Positions 25,917-35,041 of a stretch of DNA of 35,041 bases are shown piece after piece. Made by a program: the position numbers and the translations under genes. This stretch comes from an uncultured Neomegalonema sp. (GTDB lineage: Bacteria > Pseudomonadota > Alphaproteobacteria > Rhodobacterales > Rhodobacteraceae), in assembly GCA_937957975.1 (NCBI GenBank), contig CALFFK010000063.1:1-35041 (forward strand), given 5' to 3'. Under the pieces are notes generated by a model that was not told where the DNA came from, ran no database searches, and worked only from the letters and a program-made list of their open reading frames with translations. Position 1 is the first letter of the stretch, and the number at the start of each line of letters is the position of its first letter.

Positions 25917-25989
25917 GGGCCGTCACTCCGATGTCTTCACTTGGGCGGACGAAGGCGCGTCCCCTGTAGGGGGTCGCGCCAGGATCGAA

Positions 25990-27552
<1,563 letters not shown>

Positions 27553-28107
27553 TCAGTGTTCTTTCATGGCGAGTTCGAGGCGTTCGAGCTTCGACTTGAG
27601 CGAAGCATCGACCATCTTGCTGCCGACTTTAACGATAAGACCCCCCAGCAGGGAAGGATCGACACTTGCGTCGATCTTAACATCCTTGCCGAAGGAGGAT
27701 TTCAGGTTTTGTGCGAGTGCAGTGCGCTGCATCTCGCTCAGGGGTTTGGCGGAAATTACTTCCGCCGTTTCCTCGCCGCGCTCCTCGGCCAGAAGGGCAG
27801 AAAAACCCTCCATCGCTTCGGGCAACAGGGCAAGGCGTCCCCTCTGTGCCATCAAACCGACGAATTTACCCGTCAGGTCAGAAGCACCCATTTTCTTTGT
27901 TACTGCCGCTATGATCGATCCCTGCACCTCACGCGAGTAGGCAGGGCTGGAGATCACTCCGGCAAGTTCTGGATTGTCCTTCAGGACGCCACCGAGGGCG
28001 TCAAACTCCGAAGCGACGGCGTCGAGCACACCGGACGACTTCGCAAGATCGAAAATCGCGGAGGCGTAGCGACCGGAAGCACCGGAAAGCGAAGCGGCTG
28101 ACGACAA
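27553..28107 (-). CDS. atpH: ATP synthase F1 subunit delta (TTG start)
   Basis: The peripheral-stalk subunit that ties F1 to the b subunits, 184 residues from the preferred start. It shows SGRYASAIFDLAKSSGVLD near the N-terminus, typical of delta/OSCP, and at the C-terminus the conserved VISAKPLSEMQRTAL, then DASVDPSLLGGLIVKVGSKM followed by VDASLKSKLERL. No in-frame ATG or GTG exists near the N-terminus. TTG at 28107 has GAGG five bases upstream and puts GRYA 11 residues from the start, as expected for the family. Another TTG at 28122 lacks a Shine-Dalgarno. It is the first gene of the operon. Confidence 0.94.
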   Translation of the reverse strand: MSSAASLSGASGRYASAIFDLAKSSGVLDAVASEFDALGGVLKDNPELAGVISSPAYSREVQGSIIAAVTKKMGASDLTGKFVGLMAQRGRLALLPEAMEGFSALLAEERGEETAEVISAKPLSEMQRTALAQNLKSSFGKDVKIDASVDPSLLGGLIVKVGSKMVDASLKSKLERLELAMKEH

Positions 28108-28277
28108 GGCGACCTCATTCAAAGGTTTCGGGGTGATGCACGAACGAATGTCCTGCGAACGCGCGGACGAGTAGCACAGGCCTTACGGACATGACAATAC
28201 GCCGCCGTCGAAATCTTGCAGTCTTTCGGTCGCAGCCAAAAAAGTAAGACCAAAAATCCCCAATGTGCACGCTTCTT

Positions 28278-28299
28278 GCTCAGGGCATGCTCAGGGCAG
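28278..28299 (+). repeat. Tandem 11-base repeat upstream of the sorting-tail protein gene
   Basis: GCTCAGGGCAT (28278-28288) is followed directly by GCTCAGGGCAG (28289-28299). The period of about one helical turn, 42 bases before the start codon at 28341, would suit a regulator binding one DNA face. That role is inferred. Confidence 0.5.
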
Positions 28300-28340
28300 A
28301 TCACGACGATCCGGTACACAAGATCATGGAGCAAGACACT

Positions 28341-28934
28341 ATGAACATCCTTAAACTCTCTGCCGCAGCCTTTGGTGTTCTCGTCACCGTTCTCGCCACT
28401 ACCCCCGATGCCAACGCCACCGTGATCGACCCACGCGAGCGCACATCATTCAACGAGGGTCGCACGTTGCTTGACGCCTCAGGTGGAGCCGCTTCCACGA
28501 CGTTCTCCACTGGTGTTGACGCCACCCGCGTCATTGACGGGGCGGTACAGCTGGATATCAGAGACATCAGGTATTGGTGGAAAACGCGTCCGGGACAGAC
28601 AGATTACGACGCCAGAAATGAAGCGGCCAACGCGTGGACCTTCACGCTGTCCCACGCCGGAACGACTGCAAATCTCGGCGGGCTTGCCGGTGCTACGAAT
28701 GACCATTGGGTCCGAACTTCGGCATTTGATGGCGTAACCGCAGGCGGTGACTGGGTTTTGACTGCTACATCCAACTATTTCCACAACGCCAAAAAGCAGA
28801 TCGAATTCAACCTCACTGGCTTCTTCTATACCATTGCCGGAAATCCGGGTGGTGGCCAGGTTCCTGCCCCTGCAACGCTTTTCCTGATCCTTGCAGGTCT
28901 TGCGGGCATGGCCGGAGCACGTCGCAAGGTTTGA
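28341..28934 (+). CDS. Secreted protein with VPxPA/PEP-CTERM-like sorting tail
   Basis: A 197-residue exported protein. The signal peptide MNILKLSAAAFGVLVTVLAT ends near ANA-TVI (residue 26). The C-terminus is a sorting signal of the PEP-CTERM kind: VPAPA at 174-178, a hydrophobic helix, then the basic end ARRKV. Such tails are normally cut by an exosortase; none is in this window. The body has a Trp-rich domain with W80-x-T-x-P, W99, W123, W138, TSNYFH at 143-148 and IE-x2-LTG at 154-160. A hand alignment shows the same pattern in the next gene. I recognise no named family for this domain. ATG 28341 has GGAG about ten bases upstream; ATGs at 28263 and 28326 would place charged residues before the signal peptide. 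Confidence 0.82.
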   Translation: MNILKLSAAAFGVLVTVLATTPDANATVIDPRERTSFNEGRTLLDASGGAASTTFSTGVDATRVIDGAVQLDIRDIRYWWKTRPGQTDYDARNEAANAWTFTLSHAGTTANLGGLAGATNDHWVRTSAFDGVTAGGDWVLTATSNYFHNAKKQIEFNLTGFFYTIAGNPGGGQVPAPATLFLILAGLAGMAGARRKV

Positions 28935-28993
28935 TTCCCACACTCCCGACGCGACGGGATGGCCTTACCTAGCCGTCCCAACCTCCGGGATTC

Positions 28994-29030
28994 GGCGTCC
29001 TTTTCCGTCACACTCCCGGAAAGGGACGCC
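28994..29030. terminator. Hairpin between the two paralogues, possible terminator
   Basis: GGCGTCCTTTTCCG (28994-29007) pairs with CGGAAAGGGACGCC (29017-29030) over 14 base pairs with one wobble and a nine-base loop. No T-run follows on the plus strand, so it may slow or stop transcription only weakly, or stabilise the 3' end of the upstream mRNA. Confidence 0.5.
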
Positions 29031-29086
29031 GTCGCATATAACGCGCGCGCCAGTGCCGCCCACCCTACGCGTCAAAGTATAATGCC

Positions 29087-29941
29087 ATGAACCAGATCAG
29101 GAACCAATTGATCATGCCAGGGATTCTCATCCTGACCGTAGCAATGTCTATGGCCGCCAGCGCCACAGTCATCACCAAGCAAGCGGAGGCCAGAACAGAG
29201 CAGGCCGCTCCCGCCCGCACAGCCGCCCCGCGCCCCGTTACCCGCCGCAGTTTCACGAGCATAGTCGAATCAAATATTCTGGATCGTCCTGCACAACCGA
29301 GTCCCTGGGTCTCCCGCGTCAAAGAATCGCCAACCCGAAAAAAGCGTGTCGAGCGAAAACAACCAAATTCCTGGACAGCCCGTGTCAAAAAACCTTCCGC
29401 ACGGGAAAACCGTGCCGAACGCGAACAACTGACTGCGCAGAAAAAGCGTAATGAGGCGAACCACGAAACGATCATCGCTGAAATAAAAGCCAGCACCATC
29501 CTGAATCCTGATACACAGGATCTGGCCGCAGACTTTTGGATCACCGAACCACAAGGCACGGAAATCGCGGAAGACTGGACCCTCGTGGTCCCCTCAAACC
29601 CGTTTGGTAATACAGACACCGAATGGCATGATTCTGTCAGCGCACCATGGTCGGATTTTCCCGCCTTTCAGAGTCTCGCAAAAAGCAGTCAGTGGTTGTT
29701 ATTCACAACATCCAACTACTTTCACGAAGGGCAGGTCGGGATCGAGCGCATCCTCACAGGGCGTACCCTTGAACCTCTGGGATCTGGGCAATCTTCTGCA
29801 ACAAGCAGAGTCAGCAAAAAAAATACCCCACGCCCACGGGGAAACGGCAGCAGGATTCCAGCCTATATCGCCCTTTTTGTCATCTTCGCCATTATCGTGG
29901 GCCTGGCCATAAGTGGCAAAGGTATGAAACGCTCATTTTAG
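29087..29941 (+). CDS. Membrane-anchored paralogue of the preceding sorting-tail protein
   Basis: A 284-residue protein with an N-terminal signal sequence (hydrophobic about residues 8-24, then SATVI, as in the neighbour's mature start). Residues 35-125 are a very basic, charged, low-complexity region with two RVK-containing repeats (SPWVSRVKE and SWTARVKKP). Residues 150-225 repeat the neighbour's domain: W151-x-T-x-P, W164, W188, W203, TSNYFH at 208-213 and IE-x2-LTG at 219-225. The spacing from W164 onward is identical. The C-terminus is a membrane helix (257-276) and the basic tail GKGMKRSF, without the VPAPA motif. TATAAT lies three bases before the ATG and no Shine-Dalgarno is seen, so translation may be leaderless or begin at ATG 29114. 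Function unknown. Confidence 0.75.
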   Translation: MNQIRNQLIMPGILILTVAMSMAASATVITKQAEARTEQAAPARTAAPRPVTRRSFTSIVESNILDRPAQPSPWVSRVKESPTRKKRVERKQPNSWTARVKKPSARENRAEREQLTAQKKRNEANHETIIAEIKASTILNPDTQDLAADFWITEPQGTEIAEDWTLVVPSNPFGNTDTEWHDSVSAPWSDFPAFQSLAKSSQWLLFTTSNYFHEGQVGIERILTGRTLEPLGSGQSSATSRVSKKNTPRPRGNGSRIPAYIALFVIFAIIVGLAISGKGMKRSF

Positions 29942-29947
29942 GGGATG

Positions 29948-32155
29948 TCATAGGAACGAGTAGGGATCGACGTCGAAAATGACGCGAATCCCCGATGGCA
30001 CTTTTACCGTGTCACGCCATGCACGAACAACGCGCGGATGATCGATTCCCCGCGCCATACGCAGCAACATTCGCACCCGATGCTTGCCGCGCAGCATGGC
30101 ATAGGGCGCAGGCGCAGGGCCAAAGACGTCTACCCCCGCTTCGGTCAGCAGGTTTCCGGCGGCGGCCAGGGCGCGCGATACCTGCCACACCTTTTCTTCG
30201 TCTTCGCCCTGCACGATCACAGCGATCAATCGCGTGTAGGGCGGCATCCGGGCCTGTTGGCGTTCTTCTGAAAGCCGGGTGCGGAACCGATGCGCGTCAC
30301 CATCGAGGATGGCCCGCAGCACCGGATGATCGGGCATGGTCGTCTGAAGCATCGCCCGGCCCGGCTTTTCTGCCCTGCCCGCCCTGCCCGCAACCTGATT
30401 GAGTAGCTGGAACGTGCGTTCAGCCGCGCGCAGATCACCCCCCGCAAGGCCCAGATCAGCATCGACCACACCCACGAGTGTCAGAAGGGGAAAATTGTGC
30501 CCTTTCGCAACGATCTGAGTGCCAACAATAATATCCGCGCCACCCCCGGTAATGGATTTGATCTGATCCTGAAGCGCCTTTGGGTCAGGCGTCTGGTCAC
30601 TCGACAGAATTTCCACGCGGGCAAGCGGAAACCGCTCACGCGCTTCCTCGGCGATTCGCTCGACACCGGGGCCACAAGCGGCAAGGCTGTCTTCGGTGCC
30701 ACATTCGGGACAGGCGCGGGGAAACGGCTCGCGCCAACCGCATTGATGGCACAAAAGCGCCCCTCGCCCCCGATGTTCCACCAGCCAGGCCGAACATTGA
30801 TTACAGCCTGCGCGCCATCCACATTTGCGGCACAGCGTCAGCGGGGCATAGCCACGCCGGTTCAGGAAAAAGAGCGCCTGTTCCCCGCGCGCATTCACGT
30901 CGCGGGTTGCCCCGACCAGTTCAGGCGACAGCCACATACCCTTTTCGGGTGGATCGGCGCGCAGGTCGATGGCGCTGAGAAACGGCAGCACAGCCGAGCC
31001 ATGCCGTTCACGCAGGGTCAGGTGACGATATTTGCCCATCCCGGCATTGATCCAGCTTTCCAGCGAGGGCGTGGCCGATGCAAGAACCGCAGTGCAGCCC
31101 TCCTGTGCGGCCCGCAACACAGCGATGTCCCGCGCCTGATAAGGTACAATATCATCCTGCTTGTAGCTCTGGTCATGTTCCTCATCCACCACGATCAGGG
31201 CCAGATCGGCAAACGGCAGGAACAGCGCTGACCGCGCCCCCGCAACCACCTGCGCCTGCCCCCGCGCCACGGCTTTCCAGGCGCGGCGGCGGGCAGCGGA
31301 GGTCACACCCGAATGCCACTCGACCGGGGGCGCCCCGAATCGCTCACGCACCCGGCGGATAAAATCAGCGGTCAGGGCAATTTCCGGCAGCAGGATCAGG
31401 GCTTGCCGACCCGCAGCAACACTGGCCGCGACGGCCTCCAGATACGTCTCGGTCTTACCCGATCCCGTCACGCCATCAAGCAACAGCGTTTCGAATTTCT
31501 GCGCGGCGATGGATTCGGTGATCGCTTCGCTGGCTTCGGATTGCTCGGCATTGAGCTTGGCCACGCGAAAATCGGGATCAAGTTTTGGCGGTGGCCGGTC
31601 CTGTGGCGCTTGGTGTACCTCCAGCGCGCCCGCCTCGATCAATCCCTTGACGACGCCGCCAGACACCCCCGCTTCCCGCGCCAGATCAGCGGCGGCAAGG
31701 CCCGGTGAGGCCATTACGGCATCAACAACGCGGCGGCGGGCATCGGTCATCACTTGCGGCTCACCAGAGCCACGCACCAGCACAGCACGCGGTTTCTCAG
31801 GCTCCAGCAGCCCCGGCGCACGGGTTGCCTGTCGCAGCATCATCCCCGGTGGCGTCAACGTATAGCGCGCCGCCCGGTCGATCAGCCCCCGCATCGCCTC
31901 CGGCATAGGCGGTAAATCAAGACGCCGCAGCACAGGTTTGAGCTTGCTCGTTTCGCCAGTCCCCTGCCCCCAAACGACCCCTACTGTCTCACGCCCCGAA
32001 ACAGTCACGGCGACATAATCTCCCGGTGTCAACGGCTCCTCACTCAGATAATCGAGTGGACCGGGCAGCGGCAGGGGAACCATGACAGCGTAAGGCCTGG
32101 CATCCGGGTCAGTGAAAAGATCAGAGGACAAGGGGGTTTCCGCAATGGCTGACAA
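29948..32155 (-). CDS. priA: Primosomal protein N' (replication restart helicase PriA)
   Basis: A 735-residue 3'-5' DNA helicase that recognises stalled forks and reloads the replisome. The N-terminal DNA-binding domain contains PLDYLSEEPLTPGDYVAV. The helicase core follows with Walker A DGVTGSGKTETY, DEEH in IVVDEEHDQSYKQDD, ASATPS, and the late QVAGRAGRAEKPG. A zinc-binding insert carries eight cysteines in CRKCGWRAGCNQCSAW and LCHQCGWREPFPRACPECG. The C-terminus is intact. No in-frame ATG exists at the expected N-terminus: TTG 32155 is taken as the start, a TTG nine residues later is an alternative, and neither has a good Shine-Dalgarno. The stop is seven bases from the convergent paralogue's stop. 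Confidence 0.94.
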   Translation of the reverse strand: MSAIAETPLSSDLFTDPDARPYAVMVPLPLPGPLDYLSEEPLTPGDYVAVTVSGRETVGVVWGQGTGETSKLKPVLRRLDLPPMPEAMRGLIDRAARYTLTPPGMMLRQATRAPGLLEPEKPRAVLVRGSGEPQVMTDARRRVVDAVMASPGLAAADLAREAGVSGGVVKGLIEAGALEVHQAPQDRPPPKLDPDFRVAKLNAEQSEASEAITESIAAQKFETLLLDGVTGSGKTETYLEAVAASVAAGRQALILLPEIALTADFIRRVRERFGAPPVEWHSGVTSAARRRAWKAVARGQAQVVAGARSALFLPFADLALIVVDEEHDQSYKQDDIVPYQARDIAVLRAAQEGCTAVLASATPSLESWINAGMGKYRHLTLRERHGSAVLPFLSAIDLRADPPEKGMWLSPELVGATRDVNARGEQALFFLNRRGYAPLTLCRKCGWRAGCNQCSAWLVEHRGRGALLCHQCGWREPFPRACPECGTEDSLAACGPGVERIAEEARERFPLARVEILSSDQTPDPKALQDQIKSITGGGADIIVGTQIVAKGHNFPLLTLVGVVDADLGLAGGDLRAAERTFQLLNQVAGRAGRAEKPGRAMLQTTMPDHPVLRAILDGDAHRFRTRLSEERQQARMPPYTRLIAVIVQGEDEEKVWQVSRALAAAGNLLTEAGVDVFGPAPAPYAMLRGKHRVRMLLRMARGIDHPRVVRAWRDTVKVPSGIRVIFDVDPYSFL

Positions 32156-32230
32156 TAAGGGTGTTTCTGGAACAAACCATATACACCTACTGCCTTGCCC
32201 CGACTACCTATATCAGAAAACCCATGCGGC

Positions 32231-33049
32231 CTACTCCGCCAGCCCCAGCACATCAATCATCGCATATTCGCCGGTTGAGCGGCCCCGTCCCCAGAACGCG
32301 GCCTTCAGCGCGCCGCGTGCGAAAATGCGGCGGTCCGTCGCCAGATGCCGCAATACGATGCGCTCTCCATCGGCGGCGAAGATCACGTCATGCTCGCCCA
32401 CCACATCCCCACCCCGGATCGCGTGGAAGCCGATGGTCCCCCGCCTCCGCGCACCGGTGATGCCATCGCGGCCCCGGTCGGACACGTCTTCAAGCGCCAC
32501 CCCGCGCCCTTCGGCGGCGGCTTCGCCCAGCATCAATGCAGTACCGGAGGGAGCATCGACCTTGCGGTTATGATGCGACTCCACGATTTCAATATCAAAA
32601 TCAGCATCCAGCGCGCGCGCGACCTTTTCGGTCAGGATCGTCAGCAGGTTCACCCCCAGCGACATATTCCCCGCCCGCACGATCACCGCATGACGCGCGG
32701 CAGCGGACAGTTTCACCAGATGCTCCGGCGCAAACCCCGTCGTTCCAATTACATGCACCAGCTTCGCTTGTGCGGCCAATCCCGCATGGGCAACCGTGGC
32801 ATCAGGTGACGTGAAATCAATCATCGCATGGGCGTTCAGCACGGCCTCCAGCGGATCATCACCAACGACCACGCCCAGATCGCGCCCCAGCCCCATCGCC
32901 GCGCCAATATCCTTACCGATCCAGTCATGGCCTGCACGTTCCGTCACCGAATGGAGCACCGCCCCGTCCGTCTCCAGAACCTCCCGCACGAGCATTTGCC
33001 CCATACGGCCCGAACAACCGGGAATAACGATACGAAGAGGGTCGGCCAT
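32231..33049 (-). CDS. dapB: 4-hydroxy-tetrahydrodipicolinate reductase
   Basis: An NAD(P)H-dependent reductase of 272 residues in lysine and diaminopimelate synthesis. The nucleotide-binding loop is [16 protein letters not shown]. Later come [27 protein letters not shown], the catalytic and substrate-binding block [20 protein letters not shown] and [20 protein letters not shown]. The length is normal. ATG 33049 has AGGA at eight bases and is preferred to ATG 33079. The gene lies between nusG and priA on the minus strand, with short spacings, and may share transcripts with either. Confidence 0.96.
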   Translation of the reverse strand: MADPLRIVIPGCSGRMGQMLVREVLETDGAVLHSVTERAGHDWIGKDIGAAMGLGRDLGVVVGDDPLEAVLNAHAMIDFTSPDATVAHAGLAAQAKLVHVIGTTGFAPEHLVKLSAAARHAVIVRAGNMSLGVNLLTILTEKVARALDADFDIEIVESHHNRKVDAPSGTALMLGEAAAEGRGVALEDVSDRGRDGITGARRRGTIGFHAIRGGDVVGEHDVIFAADGERIVLRHLATDRRIFARGALKAAFWGRGRSTGEYAMIDVLGLAE

Positions 33050-33149
33050 GGGATATTCCTGAATTACACGGTTTCCCATTCGTTACACCGCCCGGCCCGG
33101 CGGGTCACGCCCTGCGGCAAAAGGATCATGCTGGCCGTATTATGCGGCC

Positions 33150-33683
33150 TTATCCCTGTTTGGAGACCTGCGCATATTCCAGTTCCACAGGGGTTTCGCG
33201 ACCGAAGATCGAAACGGACACTTTCAGGCGCGCGTTCTCGTGGTCCACATCCTGTACGTCGCCAAGGAAGGATTCGAATGGGCCGTCGATAACCTTGATC
33301 TTCTCGCCAACCTCGAACGTGATCGTGGGGCGCGGGCGTTCGGTGGAATCTTCTGCCGTATCCATGATCCGGTCGATTTCCATCTGGGGGACAGGCTGGG
33401 GCTTGCCACCATCACCGAGAAAGCCAACAACGCTTTTGGTGTCCTTGACGAGGTGATAGGCCGGATCGGTCATATCCATCTTGACGAGAACATAGCCGGG
33501 AAAGTTCTTGCGCGGAACCTCGACCTTCTTGCCACGCCGGACCTCGATCACCTGTTCCGTGGGAACGAGGATTTCTTCGAAAGCTTCCGTCAGACCCTTA
33601 CGCTCGGCCTCGTTACGGATGGCTTCCGCGACTTTTCCCTCGAAATTCGAGTATGCGTGAACGATATACCAGCGATGCGCCAT
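33150..33683 (-). CDS. nusG: Transcription termination/antitermination factor NusG
   Basis: A 177-residue elongation factor that binds RNA polymerase through its NGN domain and Rho or ribosomal protein S10 through its KOW domain. It begins MAHRWYIVHAYSNFEGKVA, with EVPRKNFPGYVLVKMDM, then TFEVGEKIKVIDGPFESF at the KOW start and VSIFGRETPVELEYAQV at the end. The length and both domains are standard. It follows secE on the same strand, as in most bacteria, after 119 bases. Downstream on this strand is dapB, not the usual rplK. Confidence 0.96.
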   Translation of the reverse strand: MAHRWYIVHAYSNFEGKVAEAIRNEAERKGLTEAFEEILVPTEQVIEVRRGKKVEVPRKNFPGYVLVKMDMTDPAYHLVKDTKSVVGFLGDGGKPQPVPQMEIDRIMDTAEDSTERPRPTITFEVGEKIKVIDGPFESFLGDVQDVDHENARLKVSVSIFGRETPVELEYAQVSKQG

Positions 33684-33802
33684 GTCCGACCCGTCTGAAA
33701 GGCATGGATCATCGCGCGCGCCCCTGAACCGTGGAAGCGAACGCCTGAATCATGCGTCAAATTACAGTTGATGCGAGGGTTTTACCGGGCAGGGAACAAA
33801 AA

Positions 33803-34015
33803 TCAAGTCCCCAGGGCGACGATCATCTCAACCATGAAGTTCAAAACCTGATCGACCAACAGAAAGAAGATCGCTGTCAACGTGACCATGATGAAAACCA
33901 TAATCGTCGTTGTGATGGTTTCCTGCCGGGTCGGCCAGGTTACTTTCGCGGTCTCGGCGCGCACCTGCTGAATGAACTGCGGTGCGTTTCGAATCATCTG
34001 AATTGGATTGGCCAT
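33803..34015 (-). CDS. secE: Preprotein translocase subunit SecE
   Basis: The small clamp subunit of the SecYEG channel, 70 residues with a single membrane helix, the short form usual in alphaproteobacteria. It reads MANPIQMIRNAPQFIQQVRA, then the conserved amphipathic ETAKVTWPTRQETI, and a membrane segment IMVFIMVTLTAIFFLLVDQV. AGGA precedes the ATG at nine bases. It sits between tRNA-Trp upstream and nusG downstream, a widely conserved order. Confidence 0.95.
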   Translation of the reverse strand: MANPIQMIRNAPQFIQQVRAETAKVTWPTRQETITTTIMVFIMVTLTAIFFLLVDQVLNFMVEMIVALGT

Positions 34016-34058
34016 TCGCCGGTATTCCTTTGGTTCGCCCCCGTTCGGGGCACACGCG

Positions 34059-34134
34059 TGGCAGGGGCGATAGGACTCGAACCTACGACATTCGGTTTTG
34101 GAGACCGACGCTCTACCAACTGAGCTACACCCCT
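34059..34134 (-). tRNA. tRNA-Trp (anticodon CCA)
   Basis: Read on the minus strand, the acceptor stem AGGGGTG pairs with CGCCCCT; the D-arm is GCTCAGTTGGTAGAGC. The anticodon arm TCGGT-CTCCAAA-ACCGA has anticodon CCA, and the T-arm contains GTAGGTTCGAGTCCTAT. The discriminator G and the 3' CCA are encoded in the DNA. The total is 76 bases including CCA. It lies directly upstream of secE and may share its transcript. Confidence 0.97.
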
Positions 34135-34243
34135 ACGCGCGAAAGCGTCGTTTAACGTATCGGCTCGAGACAAGCAAGATTGCGTGGAGCGATTTTTGGC
34201 ACCAGAGAGGGCAGTATCCTCATTTATTGCCGGATATTCCTCC

Positions 34244-35041
34244 ATGACGCTCTCTCCCCTCCTCCGGGCCGCGCTGCTGATGTCGGCGGGGATGTGCTTT
34301 ATTCCAGTGGGGGATACGGCGGGAAAGCTGCTCGGTGGGGCCGGGGTGGAGCCGGTTTTCATTGCCTGGAGCCGGTTTGGACTGGGGGCAATTTTTGTCT
34401 GGGCCGCGTATCGCGGACGTGCCTTCAAGTGGCGCGTCTTTCTGGACTGGCGATACTGGCTGCGGGCCATCCTGATAACACTGGCCGTGACATGCATTCT
34501 CACGGCGCTCAGGACCGAACCGATTGCCAATGTGTTCGCGGCCTTCTTTGTCGGGCCGATCCTGTCCTACTTCCTCGCCGCATGGCTGTTGCGCGAGACG
34601 ATCACAGTGCCCCGGACGATTTTGCTGTTTCTGGGGTTTTGTGGCGTGTTGCTGGTGGTCAGACCGGGGGTGGAAGCATCAGGCGGGCTTGGCTGGGCGT
34701 TGCTTGCCGGGATGCTCTACGGGTGTTTTCTGGTGGCGACAAAATGGTTGAGCGGGACGGTGAATCCACGCAGCCTGCTAATATCGCACCTGACTATCGG
34801 CGCGCTGTTGCTGACGCCATGGGGAGTGGCGGCGATCCCCGAAGTCGATGACACTGTCACGATGCTGGTCATCGTGAGCGCAGCAACCTCGGCGATGGGA
34901 AACCTGCTCCACACCATCGCCACACGCATGACCGACGCCTCCCGGCTTGCGCCATTGGTTTATATGCAGCTTGTCTCGGCCACGATCATGGGAATGGCGG
35001 TATTTGGCGATTGGCCGGACGGATGGAGCCTTGCGGGATTG
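34244..35041 (+). CDS. EamA/DMT-family transporter, 3' end missing at window edge
   Basis: A membrane protein of the drug/metabolite transporter superfamily. All 266 visible codons are open and run off the window; the family usually has about 280-300 residues, so most is present. It begins MTLSPLLRAALLMSAGMCF and shows repeated hydrophobic helices: LLMSAGMCFIP, FGLGAIFVWAA, AILITLAVTCIL, VFAAFFVGPILSYFLAAWLL, TILLFLGFCGVLLVV, LGWALLAGMLYGCFLV and later ones. This fits two EamA repeats. The P-I-L-S-Y-F motif after the ANVFAAFF helix is typical. The substrate is unknown. The upstream segment contains CGGA but no strong Shine-Dalgarno. It is transcribed divergently from tRNA-Trp. Confidence 0.88.
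   Translation, partial: MTLSPLLRAALLMSAGMCFIPVGDTAGKLLGGAGVEPVFIAWSRFGLGAIFVWAAYRGRAFKWRVFLDWRYWLRAILITLAVTCILTALRTEPIANVFAAFFVGPILSYFLAAWLLRETITVPRTILLFLGFCGVLLVVRPGVEASGGLGWALLAGMLYGCFLVATKWLSGTVNPRSLLISHLTIGALLLTPWGVAAIPEVDDTVTMLVIVSAATSAMGNLLHTIATRMTDASRLAPLVYMQLVSATIMGMAVFGDWPDGWSLAGL

Noticed and set aside
33050-33149. GC-rich inverted repeat between nusG and dapB as a terminator
   Set aside because: The stem is short (about five base pairs) and has no T-run on either strand.

Overview
The window is GC-rich, compactly coded chromosomal DNA from an alphaproteobacterium, most likely a Rhodobacterales (Roseobacter-like) lineage. This is inferred from an F1-only ATP synthase operon (atpHAGDC without Fo genes), the chain rsfS-rlmH-gpmI-envC-ctpA-divergent polysaccharide deacetylase-rppH, a GTTC-N7-GTTC SOS box typical of alphaproteobacterial LexA, and a VPxPA-type C-terminal sorting tail. 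No phage, insertion sequence, CRISPR array or rRNA was seen.

Layout. 1-5068: the 5' part of acs (minus), then on the plus strand an ATP-grasp protein, mtnP, a probable 55-residue small protein and apt. mtnP and apt together recycle methylthioadenosine to adenine and AMP. 5069-5331: intergenic DNA with a consensus -10 box, two hairpins and a terminator, a candidate small RNA. 5332-9053: a minus-strand operon of a TAXI-type binding protein, a Sua5/TsaC tRNA-modification enzyme and an FAD-linked oxidase. 9159-11643: a large acyl-CoA dehydrogenase and a repeat-bearing lipoprotein. 11754-14129: a minus-strand unit of a Y-family DNA polymerase followed by an MBL-fold hydrolase, behind a perfect SOS box. 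14173-15527: a possible divergent 41-residue ORF with a plus-strand terminator, and a minus-strand spondin-domain protein.

15870-23064: plus-strand housekeeping run covering ribosome silencing (rsfS), 23S rRNA methylation (rlmH), glycolysis (gpmI), cell-wall remodelling (EnvC-like factor, CtpA, divergent polysaccharide deacetylase) and RNA 5' processing (rppH). 23139-28107: the F1 ATP synthase operon on the minus strand. 28341-29941: two secreted or membrane-anchored proteins which, on hand alignment, share an unnamed domain. 29948-34134: priA, dapB, nusG, secE and tRNA-Trp, all minus strand. 34244 to the end: a partial EamA-type transporter.

Most of the window is core metabolism. The least explained parts are the tandem paralogue pair with a shared W/TSNYFH domain (28341-29941), the SOS-box intergenic region (14130-14417), the candidate small RNA (5118-5265), the small ORF between mtnP and apt, and the coiled-coil/spondin protein. 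Start codons were moved to internal ATGs where a Shine-Dalgarno sequence favoured them. rsfS and atpH appear to use non-ATG starts.
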